DNA of 64,000 nt from Pseudosulfitobacter sp. DSM 107133. GTDB lineage: Bacteria; Pseudomonadota; Alphaproteobacteria; Rhodobacterales; Rhodobacteraceae. The translations under genes were made by a program, and so were the position numbers. The stretch lies in NCBI RefSeq assembly GCF_022788695.1, contig NZ_CP085155.1, forward strand, positions 124,001-188,000. The letters are read 5' to 3'. Below the pieces are notes generated by a model. That model saw only the letters and a program-made list of their open reading frames with translations, was not told the origin of the DNA and did no database searches. Below are positions 17,079-26,084 of this stretch, one piece after another. Each line of letters begins with the position of its first letter. The stretch's first letter is position 1.

Positions 17079-18584
17079 ATGGCCGAGGAAAAGCAAGCCG
17101 AAGCCGGTGGCGTAGAAGCCGAAGCGATTGATCTGGGTGAATTCAGCGATCTGCTGGAGAAGGATTTTCGCGTCAAGGACAGCGAAGGCGAGAAGTTACA
17201 GGCGCTGGTGGCAAACCTTGCACTGGCAGCCAAGGAACGTGCTGGTACAGCAGCGATTTCCGGCAATGCCGTCAAGTCGATCAAATCCCTGATTGCAGGC
17301 ATCGACGGGATGCTGAGCAAGCAAATGAACGAGGTCCTGCATTCCCCCGAGGTGCGCAAGATTGAAGGCACATGGCGCGGTCTGCACTATCTTGTGAACA
17401 ACACCGAGACCGACCAGAAACTCAAGATCCGTGTCCTGAACATCTCCAAGAACGATCTGGCCGATCACCTGGAAGACTATGAAGGCCAGATGTGGGACCA
17501 GTCACCGATCTTCAAAAAGATCTACAGCGACGAATATTCCATGTTCGGCGGAGAGCCGTTTGGCGCCATCGTGGGCGACTATGAATTCTCTCACAAGCCA
17601 AAGGATGTGAGCCTGCTGCGCAATCTGTCGGGCATCTGTGCCTCGGCCCATGCGCCCTTTATCGCTGCCGCAGCACCCCAGCTTTTCCGTATGGAAAGCT
17701 GGCAGGAACTGCCCAATCCGCAGGATCTTGAACAGATCGTATCAAGCCCTGACTATGCCAGTTGGCAGTCCCTGCGCGAAAGCGAAGACGCGCGCTATAT
17801 CGGGCTTGCCATGCCGCGTGTGCTGGGGCGTCTGCCGTATGGGGCGGAAACTGTTCCTGTGAAAGGCTTTGATTTCGAAGAGGAAATCGAAGCCCAGCAT
17901 GACAATTATGTCTGGATGAACGCGGCCTATGCCATGGGCGTCAACATCAACCGCAGCCACAAGATTTCCGGCTGGGGTACACAGATCAGGGGCGTCGAAT
18001 CCGGTGGCACCGTTATGAACCTGCCGGTACACACTTTTCCCACCGACGATGGTTCCACAGCGATGAAATGCCCAACGGAAATCGCCATCGACGACCGGCG
18101 CGAGGCGGAGCTTGCCAAACTTGGCATGATGCCGATCCTGCACCGCAAGAACACCGACGTCGCCGCATTTATCGGTGCACACAGCCTGCAAGACGACGAA
18201 ACCCGTGCAGGCCGTCTGGTGGACCCGGACGCTCAGGCGAACGAGCGTTTGTCCGCAAACTTGCCGTATCTTTTCCCGGTGAGCCGTTTCGCGCATTATC
18301 TCAAGGCGATTGCGCGCGACAAGGTTGGTACATTCAAAGAGCGCGCCGATATGCAAATTTGGCTCAGCGAGTGGATCAACCGCTATGTTCTGGCCAACCC
18401 GGCCATGGCTGATGACAAGGCCAAGGCCAAACGTCCCCTTGCTGCTGCGGAGGTGCAGGTGGACAGCGTTGAGGGCCGCCCCGGCTATTACAACGCCCGT
18501 TTCTTCCTCAGGCCACATTACCAGTTGGAAGGCATCAACGCATCTTTGCGACTGGTGTCGGAATTGCCTTCCGTCAAATCGTAA
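17079..18584 (+). CDS. tssC: T6SS contractile sheath large subunit TssC
   Basis: The 501-residue protein contains diagnostic segments GTWRGLHYLVNNTETD, LKIRVLNISKNDLADHLE, GGEPFGAIVGDYEFSHKP and a C-terminal NARFFLRPHYQLEGI. It is the large sheath subunit whose C-terminal strand weaves adjacent TssB/TssC units. The length and full set of motifs indicate an intact protein. It is followed by hcp after 29 bases with its own GGAG ribosome site, which allows high Hcp expression. Confidence 0.97.
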   Translation: MAEEKQAEAGGVEAEAIDLGEFSDLLEKDFRVKDSEGEKLQALVANLALAAKERAGTAAISGNAVKSIKSLIAGIDGMLSKQMNEVLHSPEVRKIEGTWRGLHYLVNNTETDQKLKIRVLNISKNDLADHLEDYEGQMWDQSPIFKKIYSDEYSMFGGEPFGAIVGDYEFSHKPKDVSLLRNLSGICASAHAPFIAAAAPQLFRMESWQELPNPQDLEQIVSSPDYASWQSLRESEDARYIGLAMPRVLGRLPYGAETVPVKGFDFEEEIEAQHDNYVWMNAAYAMGVNINRSHKISGWGTQIRGVESGGTVMNLPVHTFPTDDGSTAMKCPTEIAIDDRREAELAKLGMMPILHRKNTDVAAFIGAHSLQDDETRAGRLVDPDAQANERLSANLPYLFPVSRFAHYLKAIARDKVGTFKERADMQIWLSEWINRYVLANPAMADDKAKAKRPLAAAEVQVDSVEGRPGYYNARFFLRPHYQLEGINASLRLVSELPSVKS

Positions 18585-18613
18585 GTTGAAAATACATAGA
18601 TTGGAGAACAGAC

Positions 18614-19102
18614 ATGCCATTAACAGCATACCTCAAAATCGGTGACATCGCCGGTGAATCACAACGTGCCGAGCACGAAGAAGAAATTGATATCCACGAC
18701 ATCATGTGGAATATCGAACAGGGATCGGCGGCACAGGTCGGCAAGGGCCGCTCGCGGGCGCGGGCACAGGTTTCCGCGATCATGCTCAAGAAATTTGTGG
18801 ATGCGTCCTCTGTGTATCTCGCGCTGGCCTGTATGCAGGGTAAATCCTTTCCCGATATGGTCCTGTCGGTGCGCAAGGACAGCGGTGAAGCGCACCTGGA
18901 CTACCTGATCATCACGATGGAGAACGTGACAATCTCCAAATACGAGATGCTCGGAGTTGGCGCAGAAGAAGACGGCCAGATGGTCGAAGAGGCCCTGGGC
19001 CTTGTGTTCGAGAACGTGACTTACAAGTACACAGTGCAGGAAGACGATCACTCTGCCGGTGGCGAACACGAGATCACCTACGACATCGCGGCAGGCGTTT
19101 AG
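18614..19102 (+). CDS. hcp: T6SS tube protein Hcp (TssD)
   Basis: The 162-residue Hcp-family protein has the start MPLTAYLKIGDIAGESQ, central VSAIMLKKFVDASSVYLALACM and strands DYLIITMENVTISKYEM near residue 97. Hcp hexamers stack into the tube expelled by sheath contraction and can carry small cargo. GGAGA lies 8 bases upstream of the ATG. No C-terminal toxin extension is present, so it is a structural Hcp. Confidence 0.96.
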   Translation: MPLTAYLKIGDIAGESQRAEHEEEIDIHDIMWNIEQGSAAQVGKGRSRARAQVSAIMLKKFVDASSVYLALACMQGKSFPDMVLSVRKDSGEAHLDYLIITMENVTISKYEMLGVGAEEDGQMVEEALGLVFENVTYKYTVQEDDHSAGGEHEITYDIAAGV

Positions 19103-19123
19103 GGCCGACCGGGCCGGACCCCC

Positions 19124-19846
19124 GTGGCAGAGCGTGATGAAGCACCTCAAGTGGCCCGGCAAGAGGCCGTTCAGCCCTCCCTTTGGGACAGGCTGGTGGA
19201 CGACTTGCCGGGCATAGATGCCGAGCGTGATGCCCTGATCCGTGATCTGACAAAAACGCTCGGCGATGCAAATCGTGTGGCCGACCTTATCGCCGGCGGC
19301 ACGCGCGCGATTGCACAGCTTGGCGACGTGGATGAAGAGACAAGCGCGCTGGCGCACCGGCTGGTTCGCCTGTCGGTGCAAAAACGTCGACTTGAAGAGG
19401 GCGGTATCATCGTCACCTCGGACGTGCTGCGCGAGGCCGTGCGGCGCGACATCGAGATGCTTTTTAACATCGAAAGGCTGGAGGCTCAGTTCTTGCTCAC
19501 CGACCGTGAATCCCTTGACCATGAAAGCCCGGCCAGCCAATTGGCGGACTTCCCCGAGATCCGTCGCAGTGTGCTGAACTATGGCGTGCCGTCCTTTTCC
19601 GGGCGCTCTGGAACGGATTTTGACAAGGACGATCTGGCGCGTGACATCAAGGCCGTTCTGAACACGTTCGAGCCACGCCTGAAAAAGGAGTCCGTGCGCG
19701 TGCGTGTTCACACCAGTGACAAGATAGGACTGCGCATTGATATTGACGGTGTGTTGCTACTCAGCCCTGTGCCCGAGCGGTTGCGTTTGTCCACCAGCAT
19801 TGATCTGGACAGTGGCCGCGCCATGACCTCGCTGGATGATCGCTGA
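19124..19846 (+). CDS. tssE: T6SS baseplate protein TssE (gp25-like), N-terminally extended
   Basis: The gp25-like lysozyme-fold domain is in the C-terminal half (VLREAVRRDIEMLFNIERL near residue 107, FPEIRRSVLNYGVPSFSG near 146, ending IDGVLLL). The 240-residue length exceeds the roughly 140-170 usual for TssE. The first 90 residues form an extra helical, charged segment (DEETSALAHRLVRLSVQKRR). The GTG start at 19124 has no clear ribosome site, so initiation may rely on coupling to hcp. The stop overlaps the tssF start (TGATG). The extension may bind a baseplate partner. Confidence 0.9.
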   Translation: MAERDEAPQVARQEAVQPSLWDRLVDDLPGIDAERDALIRDLTKTLGDANRVADLIAGGTRAIAQLGDVDEETSALAHRLVRLSVQKRRLEEGGIIVTSDVLREAVRRDIEMLFNIERLEAQFLLTDRESLDHESPASQLADFPEIRRSVLNYGVPSFSGRSGTDFDKDDLARDIKAVLNTFEPRLKKESVRVRVHTSDKIGLRIDIDGVLLLSPVPERLRLSTSIDLDSGRAMTSLDDR

Positions 19847-21723
19847 TGGATCAGGCTTTTCTGGAATATTATGAAGAAGAGCTTGGTCACATCCGCACCA
19901 TGGCCGAGGAATTTGCAGCGTTGCATCCAAACGTCGCGCGCAATCTCGCGCTCGATTCCATTCCCTGCCCTGACCCCTATGTCGAAAGGCTGCTGGAAGG
20001 CGTGGCGTTTCTGGCGGCCCGTACCCGGCTGAAGGTGGACGGTGAAAGCAGCCGCTATGTCAGGACACTGATTGACACCCTGTACCCCGATCTGGGCGGG
20101 CCTGCGCCGGCCATGACGATGGCGTCCCTGACACCCGGACCCCAGGTGCAGCGTATGCTGGACGGCCATCTGATGAAGCGCGGCACGCGGATGATGTCGG
20201 GATTGCGCGAAGGTCAACAGACGCGCTGCACCTATACCAATGCGCAGGCCGTGCATTTGTGGCCGCTTGTGATCTCGTCGGTGGAATATCTTCAGGACAA
20301 GGGCGCGCTGTCGCAGGCAGGTGTCGCCTCGGGTGCCGCGCGCGAGGCGCAGGCGGGTATCCGAATGACCATCTCGCGGGATGGCGCGGGACGTCTGAAC
20401 GAGCTGTCTCTGGACGGGCTGGATCTGTACTTTGGTGCGGGGACGCTGGGCGGTGACATCTTTGACGCCGTTTTTGGGTTTGGCGCGGGCGCGCTTGCCA
20501 GACCTGCGCAAAAATCGACGCCCTTCAAACCGATTGGCACGCCGTCGATGGTAGGTGTTGAAGAAGCCGATGCATTGTTGCCGCGGGTGCGCAGTTCCTT
20601 CGAGGGCTATCGTCTGCTGCGTGAATATTTTCTGATGCCGGCGCGGTTCTATTACATGCGGCTGTCGGGTCTTTCGCCGATCGTGCGGGCCTGTGGACAG
20701 GGTGCGCTTGAAATCATCGTGCTGCTGCGCGAGGCAAGAAGTGCACTGTCCAGTATCGACGTTAAGGATTTCAGTCTGTTCACCACGCCTGTGGTCAATC
20801 TGTTCGAACACGAGTGTAATCTGGTGGAACTGCGCCGCACCCGTGCCCAGCATATTGTCCAGGCCGACCGCACAAGGCCGCGCGACTATGAAATCTACCG
20901 TCTGCTGCGGGTCGAGGACGCCGAGGTCAACGGGCCGCAAGCACGCGTCACACCGCTGTTCTCGGTCGAGGCAGAAGCCGACAGCGGCTATGTCTATTCG
21001 GCCGACCGAAGACCGCGCAGGCCCGACACCCAGGAAGTGCGACAGGGTCAAACCCGCTCAAGCTACATCGGTGACGATTTCTATATCTCTGTGGGCAAAC
21101 CCGCACATGCGCGGGCCAGCAAACCGATCCGGCGGCTGGACGTGCGCGCGCTGTGCACCAACCGCGATCTGCCGATCCTTGACGACATGCCCCGGCTGAC
21201 ACTGGATTCCGGTGATCCGGTTCAGGGTGTCACGCTTCTTTCCCCTATGCGCAGGCCGCGTGCGTCGCTGCGGGCCAGTTTGCCATCCGGTGCCTCGGAC
21301 GAGCGCAAGATCGACGATCTGACATGGCGCTGGATTTCACAGCTCAGCCTCAATCACATTTCACTGGCCGAGGACGAAAAGGGGGCGGAACCCCTGCGCG
21401 CGCTGATCAAGCTGTATGCGGATCGCGGTGATCCGGCGCTGCGGCGTCATGGCACGGCGTTAACCGCAGTCCGTTCGCGACCCTTGATCGAGCGATTGGA
21501 AATCGCAGGGCCCCTGTGTTTTGGCCACGGGACCGAGATCACGCTGGACATCAACGATACGCTTCTAAGTGGCGGCAGCAGCCTGCTGTTGTCCGCGATC
21601 CTTGCGCAGCTTTTTGCGCGCCACACGGCGATCAATTCATTCGTGCGCACCAGGACCCGCCTAACCCATCAACAGACGGAGGTGACATGGCCGATGACGA
21701 CTGGCACACGCGCGCTGATCTGA
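19846..21723 (+). CDS. tssF: T6SS baseplate protein TssF
   Basis: The 625-residue protein has the typical start FLEYYEEELGHIRTMAEEFA and DPYVERLLEGVAFLAARTRLKVD, and C-terminal LCFGHGTEITLDINDTLLSGGSS. TssF forms the baseplate wedge with TssG, TssE and TssK. It is coupled to tssE by TGATG and overlaps tssG by 37 bases. Confidence 0.96.
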   Translation: MDQAFLEYYEEELGHIRTMAEEFAALHPNVARNLALDSIPCPDPYVERLLEGVAFLAARTRLKVDGESSRYVRTLIDTLYPDLGGPAPAMTMASLTPGPQVQRMLDGHLMKRGTRMMSGLREGQQTRCTYTNAQAVHLWPLVISSVEYLQDKGALSQAGVASGAAREAQAGIRMTISRDGAGRLNELSLDGLDLYFGAGTLGGDIFDAVFGFGAGALARPAQKSTPFKPIGTPSMVGVEEADALLPRVRSSFEGYRLLREYFLMPARFYYMRLSGLSPIVRACGQGALEIIVLLREARSALSSIDVKDFSLFTTPVVNLFEHECNLVELRRTRAQHIVQADRTRPRDYEIYRLLRVEDAEVNGPQARVTPLFSVEAEADSGYVYSADRRPRRPDTQEVRQGQTRSSYIGDDFYISVGKPAHARASKPIRRLDVRALCTNRDLPILDDMPRLTLDSGDPVQGVTLLSPMRRPRASLRASLPSGASDERKIDDLTWRWISQLSLNHISLAEDEKGAEPLRALIKLYADRGDPALRRHGTALTAVRSRPLIERLEIAGPLCFGHGTEITLDINDTLLSGGSSLLLSAILAQLFARHTAINSFVRTRTRLTHQQTEVTWPMTTGTRALI

Positions 21724-22742
21724 ACCCAGAGGATGCGGCGCGCATGGATTTCTTCGAGCTGCTGCGCCAGCTTGAAACCAAAGACCTGCGTTTTGGCCGC
21801 GCTGCGCGTGAACCTGCACGTTTGGGCCAAAGTGCGCGCCTGTCCTTTGCCGCCAGCGATGTGGCCGGCATGGTTCCCGGTGAACAGGGGCAAAAACCGC
21901 AGATCAATGTGAATGTGCTCGGGCTTGTCGGCCCGGAAGGGCCGATGCCGCTGCATATGACGCGCTGGATCATGGCGCGCCTGTCCAACCGCTGGTTTGC
22001 AGGTGACGACAGCGGGGCGACGGCGGATACATCCTTTCTGGATTTCATCAATCTGCTACAACACCGCATGATTGCGCTCTATTGGCGTGCCTGGGCCGAT
22101 GCCCGTCCCGAGATCAACATCGCCCACGGCGACGGGGGCCGCGTCACCGCCACGATGCGCGCGCTTGCCGGACAGGGTCTGCCCGGCACAACCACCGGCG
22201 ATATCCGGCTGGACGGGGCCAAGCTGCGCCATGCCACATCGCTGGTGATGGAAGCCCGCAGCCCCGAAAGACTGACGGCATTTCTGGAAACCGTGCTGGG
22301 CGTGCCTGTGACCCTGGCCGAATTTTCCGCACATTGGATGGACATCCCCGCGCATCTGCAAACCCGGCTTGGCCGGCAACACGCAGGGCTAGGCACAGGT
22401 GCCGTTGCGGGTTCGCGGGTGATTGACCGTCAAAGCCATGCGGAATTGCGGTTGGGGCCGCTGTCCCTTGCCCAGTTCCGCGCCTTTCTTGAGGACGCCG
22501 ATGCCTGGGGACGCCTGCGCCACGCGGTCGTTTTTGCAGCAGGCAAAGACATCAATTTCTCCTTGCGCCTGTTGCTCGCCAAGGGCGAGGTTCCTGCGGC
22601 GAAACTGGGGAGTTGCCAACTGGGGCGCACGACCTGGTTGGCGCCTGCCGAGGATGCAACGTCGGATGACCTGTGTTTTACAAACATCACCGAACCCTCC
22701 TCTGACCCGCTGTCCACTACACATGAAAGGGCCGCCGCATGA
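21687..22742 (+). CDS. tssG: T6SS baseplate protein TssG
   Basis: The 351-residue protein has the family pattern FFELLRQLETKDLRFGRAAREPARLG, VLGLVGPEGPMPLHMTRWIM and TLAEFSAHWMDIPA. It pairs with TssF in the baseplate wedge. ATG 21687 is selected because GGAGG (679-683 region, 5 bases upstream) precedes it. Longer in-frame starts back to 21516 lie inside tssF and add a non-conserved sequence. The stop overlaps the tagH start (ATGA). Confidence 0.95.
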   Translation: MADDDWHTRADLNPEDAARMDFFELLRQLETKDLRFGRAAREPARLGQSARLSFAASDVAGMVPGEQGQKPQINVNVLGLVGPEGPMPLHMTRWIMARLSNRWFAGDDSGATADTSFLDFINLLQHRMIALYWRAWADARPEINIAHGDGGRVTATMRALAGQGLPGTTTGDIRLDGAKLRHATSLVMEARSPERLTAFLETVLGVPVTLAEFSAHWMDIPAHLQTRLGRQHAGLGTGAVAGSRVIDRQSHAELRLGPLSLAQFRAFLEDADAWGRLRHAVVFAAGKDINFSLRLLLAKGEVPAAKLGSCQLGRTTWLAPAEDATSDDLCFTNITEPSSDPLSTTHERAAA

Positions 22743-24250
22743 GCCTGCGTTTCGTGATCGAATCCGCACCTTCACCGCAGGCTCAGACGGAATGGGTCTT
22801 TAGCGGCGGACAGCTTAGTATTGGACGCAGCACGGATGTCGACTGGCAAATTGATGACCCCAAGATGTTCATCTCGCGCAAGCATTGCGTGATCCATGAA
22901 GAGGGCGGGCAGATCGTGGTGACCGATACCTCCTCGGGCGGGCTTTATATTGATAATGCCGCAAATGCGGTCGGATTGGGCAATTCGGTGCCCATGACAC
23001 CGGGGATGCGCTTGCACATGGGGGATTTTACACTCCGCGTTGAAAATGCGACGGCGCCGACATCCGAGCCTGCGCCCCCGCAATCACCGTCCGAACGCAG
23101 CGGGTTTTTTCCGCCTCGCGAAAAGGCGGCCGAGCCGCCCGGGCCTGCGCCAGCGCGCCCTGCGGATTTGCCCGACCCGTTTGGTCTGCGCAGCGATGAT
23201 ATTCAGCCGTCACGCCAGAGAGAAGTTGAACGGCCACCAAGACCGCTGGATCAGACTGATCCATTCGGGCTCGACCTGCGCAAACCGGTTGTGGAAAAAC
23301 CGGCCACAGCGCAGCACAGCGACAAGCCATCGGGCGGGTATTTTGAACCAAGATCCCCTGCGCCAGAGTCGGCATCGCGCCCCCCACCACGGCCACCGGA
23401 AACCAAACCCGACATCTTTGGTGACTGGCGGCAGCCGCTCACCCCTGCGGCCCCGCCAGCCGAGCCGGAAAACAACGTGCCGGAGAACAACGTGCCGGAG
23501 AACACGGAGCCGGAGACTGACAGGGCGCCGCCTTCGGTTGCGCCGCGCGAGGTTGCCCAGGTGCCCGACGATGTGCCCACACCTGCGCCGACGTCCAGAG
23601 TGAACCCCGAACCTGCCGAGGCGCCCACCGACCCCGCGCCACAACAACCGGCTGCGCCGGTGTCACAGGCCGATGCGGATCTGCGGGACGCTCTTTTGCG
23701 GGGAATGGGTCTGGACCCGGCACAGATGAAAACGGACGATCCCGCCGCCGAGATGGCGCATGTGGGACGCGCAATGCGCGATCTTGTCGAAGGTGTCATG
23801 CTGCTGCTGCGCACGCGCGCGCAGGAAAAACAGAAGGTGCGTGTGGCCCAGACCATCATCGCCAGCGCCGACGTCAACCCGCTCAAGTTTCTTGCCACGC
23901 CCGAAGATGCTCTCAGCGCCCTGATCCGCCCGCGCGGCAAGGGCTATATGGCGCCCGAGGCGGCGGTACAGGGTGCATTCCGGGATCTGGCGGACCATCA
24001 GGTGCGCACCTGGAGCGCGCTTCAGGTCGCGTTGCGGCGCATGGTGGACAAGTTCGACCCTGCAGAAATCGCCAAAGAGATGGAAGATGTCGGCCTGCTG
24101 GAAAGCCTTGTCGCCGGCGGGCGCAGCGCAAAGCTCTGGCAGATTTACGAAGACAGATACCGCGATATAGCCCAAACTGCGGAGAAGCAGTTTCTTGGCG
24201 ATGTCGGGGTTGATTTCAGAGACGCATACGAAAACCAAAGGAGCGATTGA
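22739..24250 (+). CDS. tagH: FHA-domain T6SS regulator TagH/Fha1
   Basis: The N-terminal FHA domain (about 1-100) shows the phosphothreonine-binding motifs SIGRSTDVDWQI and FISRKHCVI. A very long proline-rich linker (about 105-300) contains a tandem PENNV repeat and recurring DPFGL motifs. The C-terminal TagH domain (about 310-503) includes VGRAMRDLVEGVMLLLRTRA, NPLKFLATPEDAL and KLWQIYEDRYRDI. Phosphorylated by PpkA and reset by PppA, Fha promotes assembly at the membrane complex. Both regulators are encoded at the ends of this locus. It is coupled to tssG by ATGA. Confidence 0.94.
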   Translation: MSLRFVIESAPSPQAQTEWVFSGGQLSIGRSTDVDWQIDDPKMFISRKHCVIHEEGGQIVVTDTSSGGLYIDNAANAVGLGNSVPMTPGMRLHMGDFTLRVENATAPTSEPAPPQSPSERSGFFPPREKAAEPPGPAPARPADLPDPFGLRSDDIQPSRQREVERPPRPLDQTDPFGLDLRKPVVEKPATAQHSDKPSGGYFEPRSPAPESASRPPPRPPETKPDIFGDWRQPLTPAAPPAEPENNVPENNVPENTEPETDRAPPSVAPREVAQVPDDVPTPAPTSRVNPEPAEAPTDPAPQQPAAPVSQADADLRDALLRGMGLDPAQMKTDDPAAEMAHVGRAMRDLVEGVMLLLRTRAQEKQKVRVAQTIIASADVNPLKFLATPEDALSALIRPRGKGYMAPEAAVQGAFRDLADHQVRTWSALQVALRRMVDKFDPAEIAKEMEDVGLLESLVAGGRSAKLWQIYEDRYRDIAQTAEKQFLGDVGVDFRDAYENQRSD

Positions 24251-24251
24251 A

Positions 24252-24713
24252 ATGACACAGTTTGCGAGACGAACTTTTCTGATCACATCGGCATTGGGCG
24301 GTGCTGCCCTTCTGGCGGGGTGTGGCGATCCGGCACCTGCGGTTCTGGCCGTCACCGCGCAGGGCACGGCGGGCATGAACCCCGGCCCCTCGGGAGGCGA
24401 CAGGCCGGTCACACTGACTATCGTCCAACTGGCCAGCTCCGGTGCCTTTGACAGCGCCGATTATTTCGCCCTGCAAGATCCTGCCAGCGCCCTTGGGGCC
24501 GATCTGATCCGAACAGACCAGATCGTTCTGGCGCCCGGCGGCACGGCGAACACAAGCATTACAATCGAGTCCAGAACCGCGGTGATCGGCGTGATTGGCG
24601 GATTCCGCTCGCCCGATGGGCGCACGGTACGCTCTAAAATCGCGGCACCTTCTGCAAATTCCGGGCTGATCATCAATGTCGGCGCGGGTGGGCTGTCGCT
24701 TGCAAAGGCCTGA
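24252..24713 (+). CDS. tssJ: T6SS outer-membrane lipoprotein TssJ
   Basis: The 153-residue lipoprotein has signal ARRTFLITSALGGAALLAGC with the lipobox LLAGC. The paired Arg followed by TFL resembles a twin-arginine signal, so export through Tat is possible. The mature domain is a TssJ beta-sandwich (PVTLTIVQLASSGAFDSADYFAL). TssJ anchors TssM to the outer membrane. ATG 24252 is used because AAAGGAG (24237-24243) precedes it and the signal begins there. It starts one base after the tagH stop. Confidence 0.92.
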   Translation: MTQFARRTFLITSALGGAALLAGCGDPAPAVLAVTAQGTAGMNPGPSGGDRPVTLTIVQLASSGAFDSADYFALQDPASALGADLIRTDQIVLAPGGTANTSITIESRTAVIGVIGGFRSPDGRTVRSKIAAPSANSGLIINVGAGGLSLAKA

Positions 24714-24745
24714 GGCCTTGAATTGGGCCGATACAAAGGAAGACT

Positions 24746-26080
24746 ATGACAGATAGAAACAAGGTTGTCTGGTCAGAAGGACTGTTCCTGCGCACGCAGC
24801 ACCTTCAGCAGCAGGACCGTCATACAAATTGGCTTTTGCGCCAAACGCTGGCCGCTTCCCCGCATGCGGGCTTTGGGTTTGTGAACCTGACCCTTGATCC
24901 CGTGGCGTTGGAAACGGGCCAGATTGCAATTGAAAAGGCTGCGGGTTTTATGCCCGATGGCACGTTTCTATCGGTCCCTGACGGCGCGGTCGAGGTGGCG
25001 CCGGTCACGGTGCAGGCCAAGACCGAAGCGGGGTTGGTTTATCTGGCAATTCCATCGGAAGGGGCCGGATCAGCCGAGATCGACCCGGCCCACGCAGAGC
25101 CTTCGGGGACGCGGTATCGCGGCAAGGTGATCGAGGTGCGCGATGCCATCCGGGGTGGGGCGGATGCCAGTCAGATCGAGGTTGCGCGACTGGCGCCCAA
25201 AATCCTGCTGCCGGGCGATGAGACAGCTGGCTATGTCACCCTGCCAATCGCGCGCGTCGAGGGGCTGACGGCTGAGAATGCTGTGGCATTGGACGCCGAT
25301 TTTCTGCCTCCGGCCCTCAAACTGGACGCCGTGCCCTGGTATGGCCAGTTGCTAAAAGAGCTGGTCAACGGAATGGACCGCATTGCGGATGCACATGGTG
25401 CAATGGTTCTGGGCGGCACGGGTGCGTCGATGGAGAACCTGCTGATCCTTGAGCTGGCAAATTCCGCCCGCCCCAAGCTTGCCCATCTTGCCGCGCAAAA
25501 CAACGTACATCCTGCGACACTCTATCAGGAACTGGCAGGCATTGCCGGGCGCATGGCGACCTATGGCGCCTCTGCACGTCGGCTGGGTGATTTGCCTGAA
25601 TATATGCACGCCGACCCGCAACTGAGCTTTCAGGCGCTGGCTGACACGCTGCGCTCGCTGGTGCTGTCGCTGCGCCATGTCGAGCCGAAATCGCATGTGC
25701 TTCAGGTCTCGCGCCATGCCGATAACATCTGGACGGTGCGCATCGACAACCCCGAAATCATCGCCAAATACCGCATCGTTCTGCGGGTTGGGGGCGATAT
25801 GTCTGAAGCCTTGCTGCGCAAATACTTTGTCGATCAGGCGACCGTGGGTGCGGGAGATCAGTTTGACACGCTTTGGAAATCGCGGCTCACCGGCATCCCG
25901 CTGAAACCACTTAACAGCCAGCCGCGCGAAATCCCCTATGACGGGGACCGGCTGTGTCTGGAGCTTGACAGACAGTCAGAACATTGGGCCGCCCTTCAGG
26001 ACGCGGCGGGCTTTGTCGTCGGTGTGGCGGGTGAGTTCGAGCGTGAGCCCGAGATTGACTGTTACGCGGTTAGCAGGTGA
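24746..26080 (+). CDS. tssK: T6SS baseplate-membrane connector TssK
   Basis: The 444-residue protein has the TssK start VVWSEGLFLRTQHLQQQDRH, central LPEYMHADPQLSFQALADTL and the C-terminal ELDRQSEHWAALQDAAGFVV. TssK trimers link the baseplate to the TssL/TssM membrane complex. GGAAG lies upstream of the ATG. It is followed by tssL after 4 bases. Confidence 0.96.
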   Translation: MTDRNKVVWSEGLFLRTQHLQQQDRHTNWLLRQTLAASPHAGFGFVNLTLDPVALETGQIAIEKAAGFMPDGTFLSVPDGAVEVAPVTVQAKTEAGLVYLAIPSEGAGSAEIDPAHAEPSGTRYRGKVIEVRDAIRGGADASQIEVARLAPKILLPGDETAGYVTLPIARVEGLTAENAVALDADFLPPALKLDAVPWYGQLLKELVNGMDRIADAHGAMVLGGTGASMENLLILELANSARPKLAHLAAQNNVHPATLYQELAGIAGRMATYGASARRLGDLPEYMHADPQLSFQALADTLRSLVLSLRHVEPKSHVLQVSRHADNIWTVRIDNPEIIAKYRIVLRVGGDMSEALLRKYFVDQATVGAGDQFDTLWKSRLTGIPLKPLNSQPREIPYDGDRLCLELDRQSEHWAALQDAAGFVVGVAGEFEREPEIDCYAVSR

Positions 26081-26084
26081 TGGC

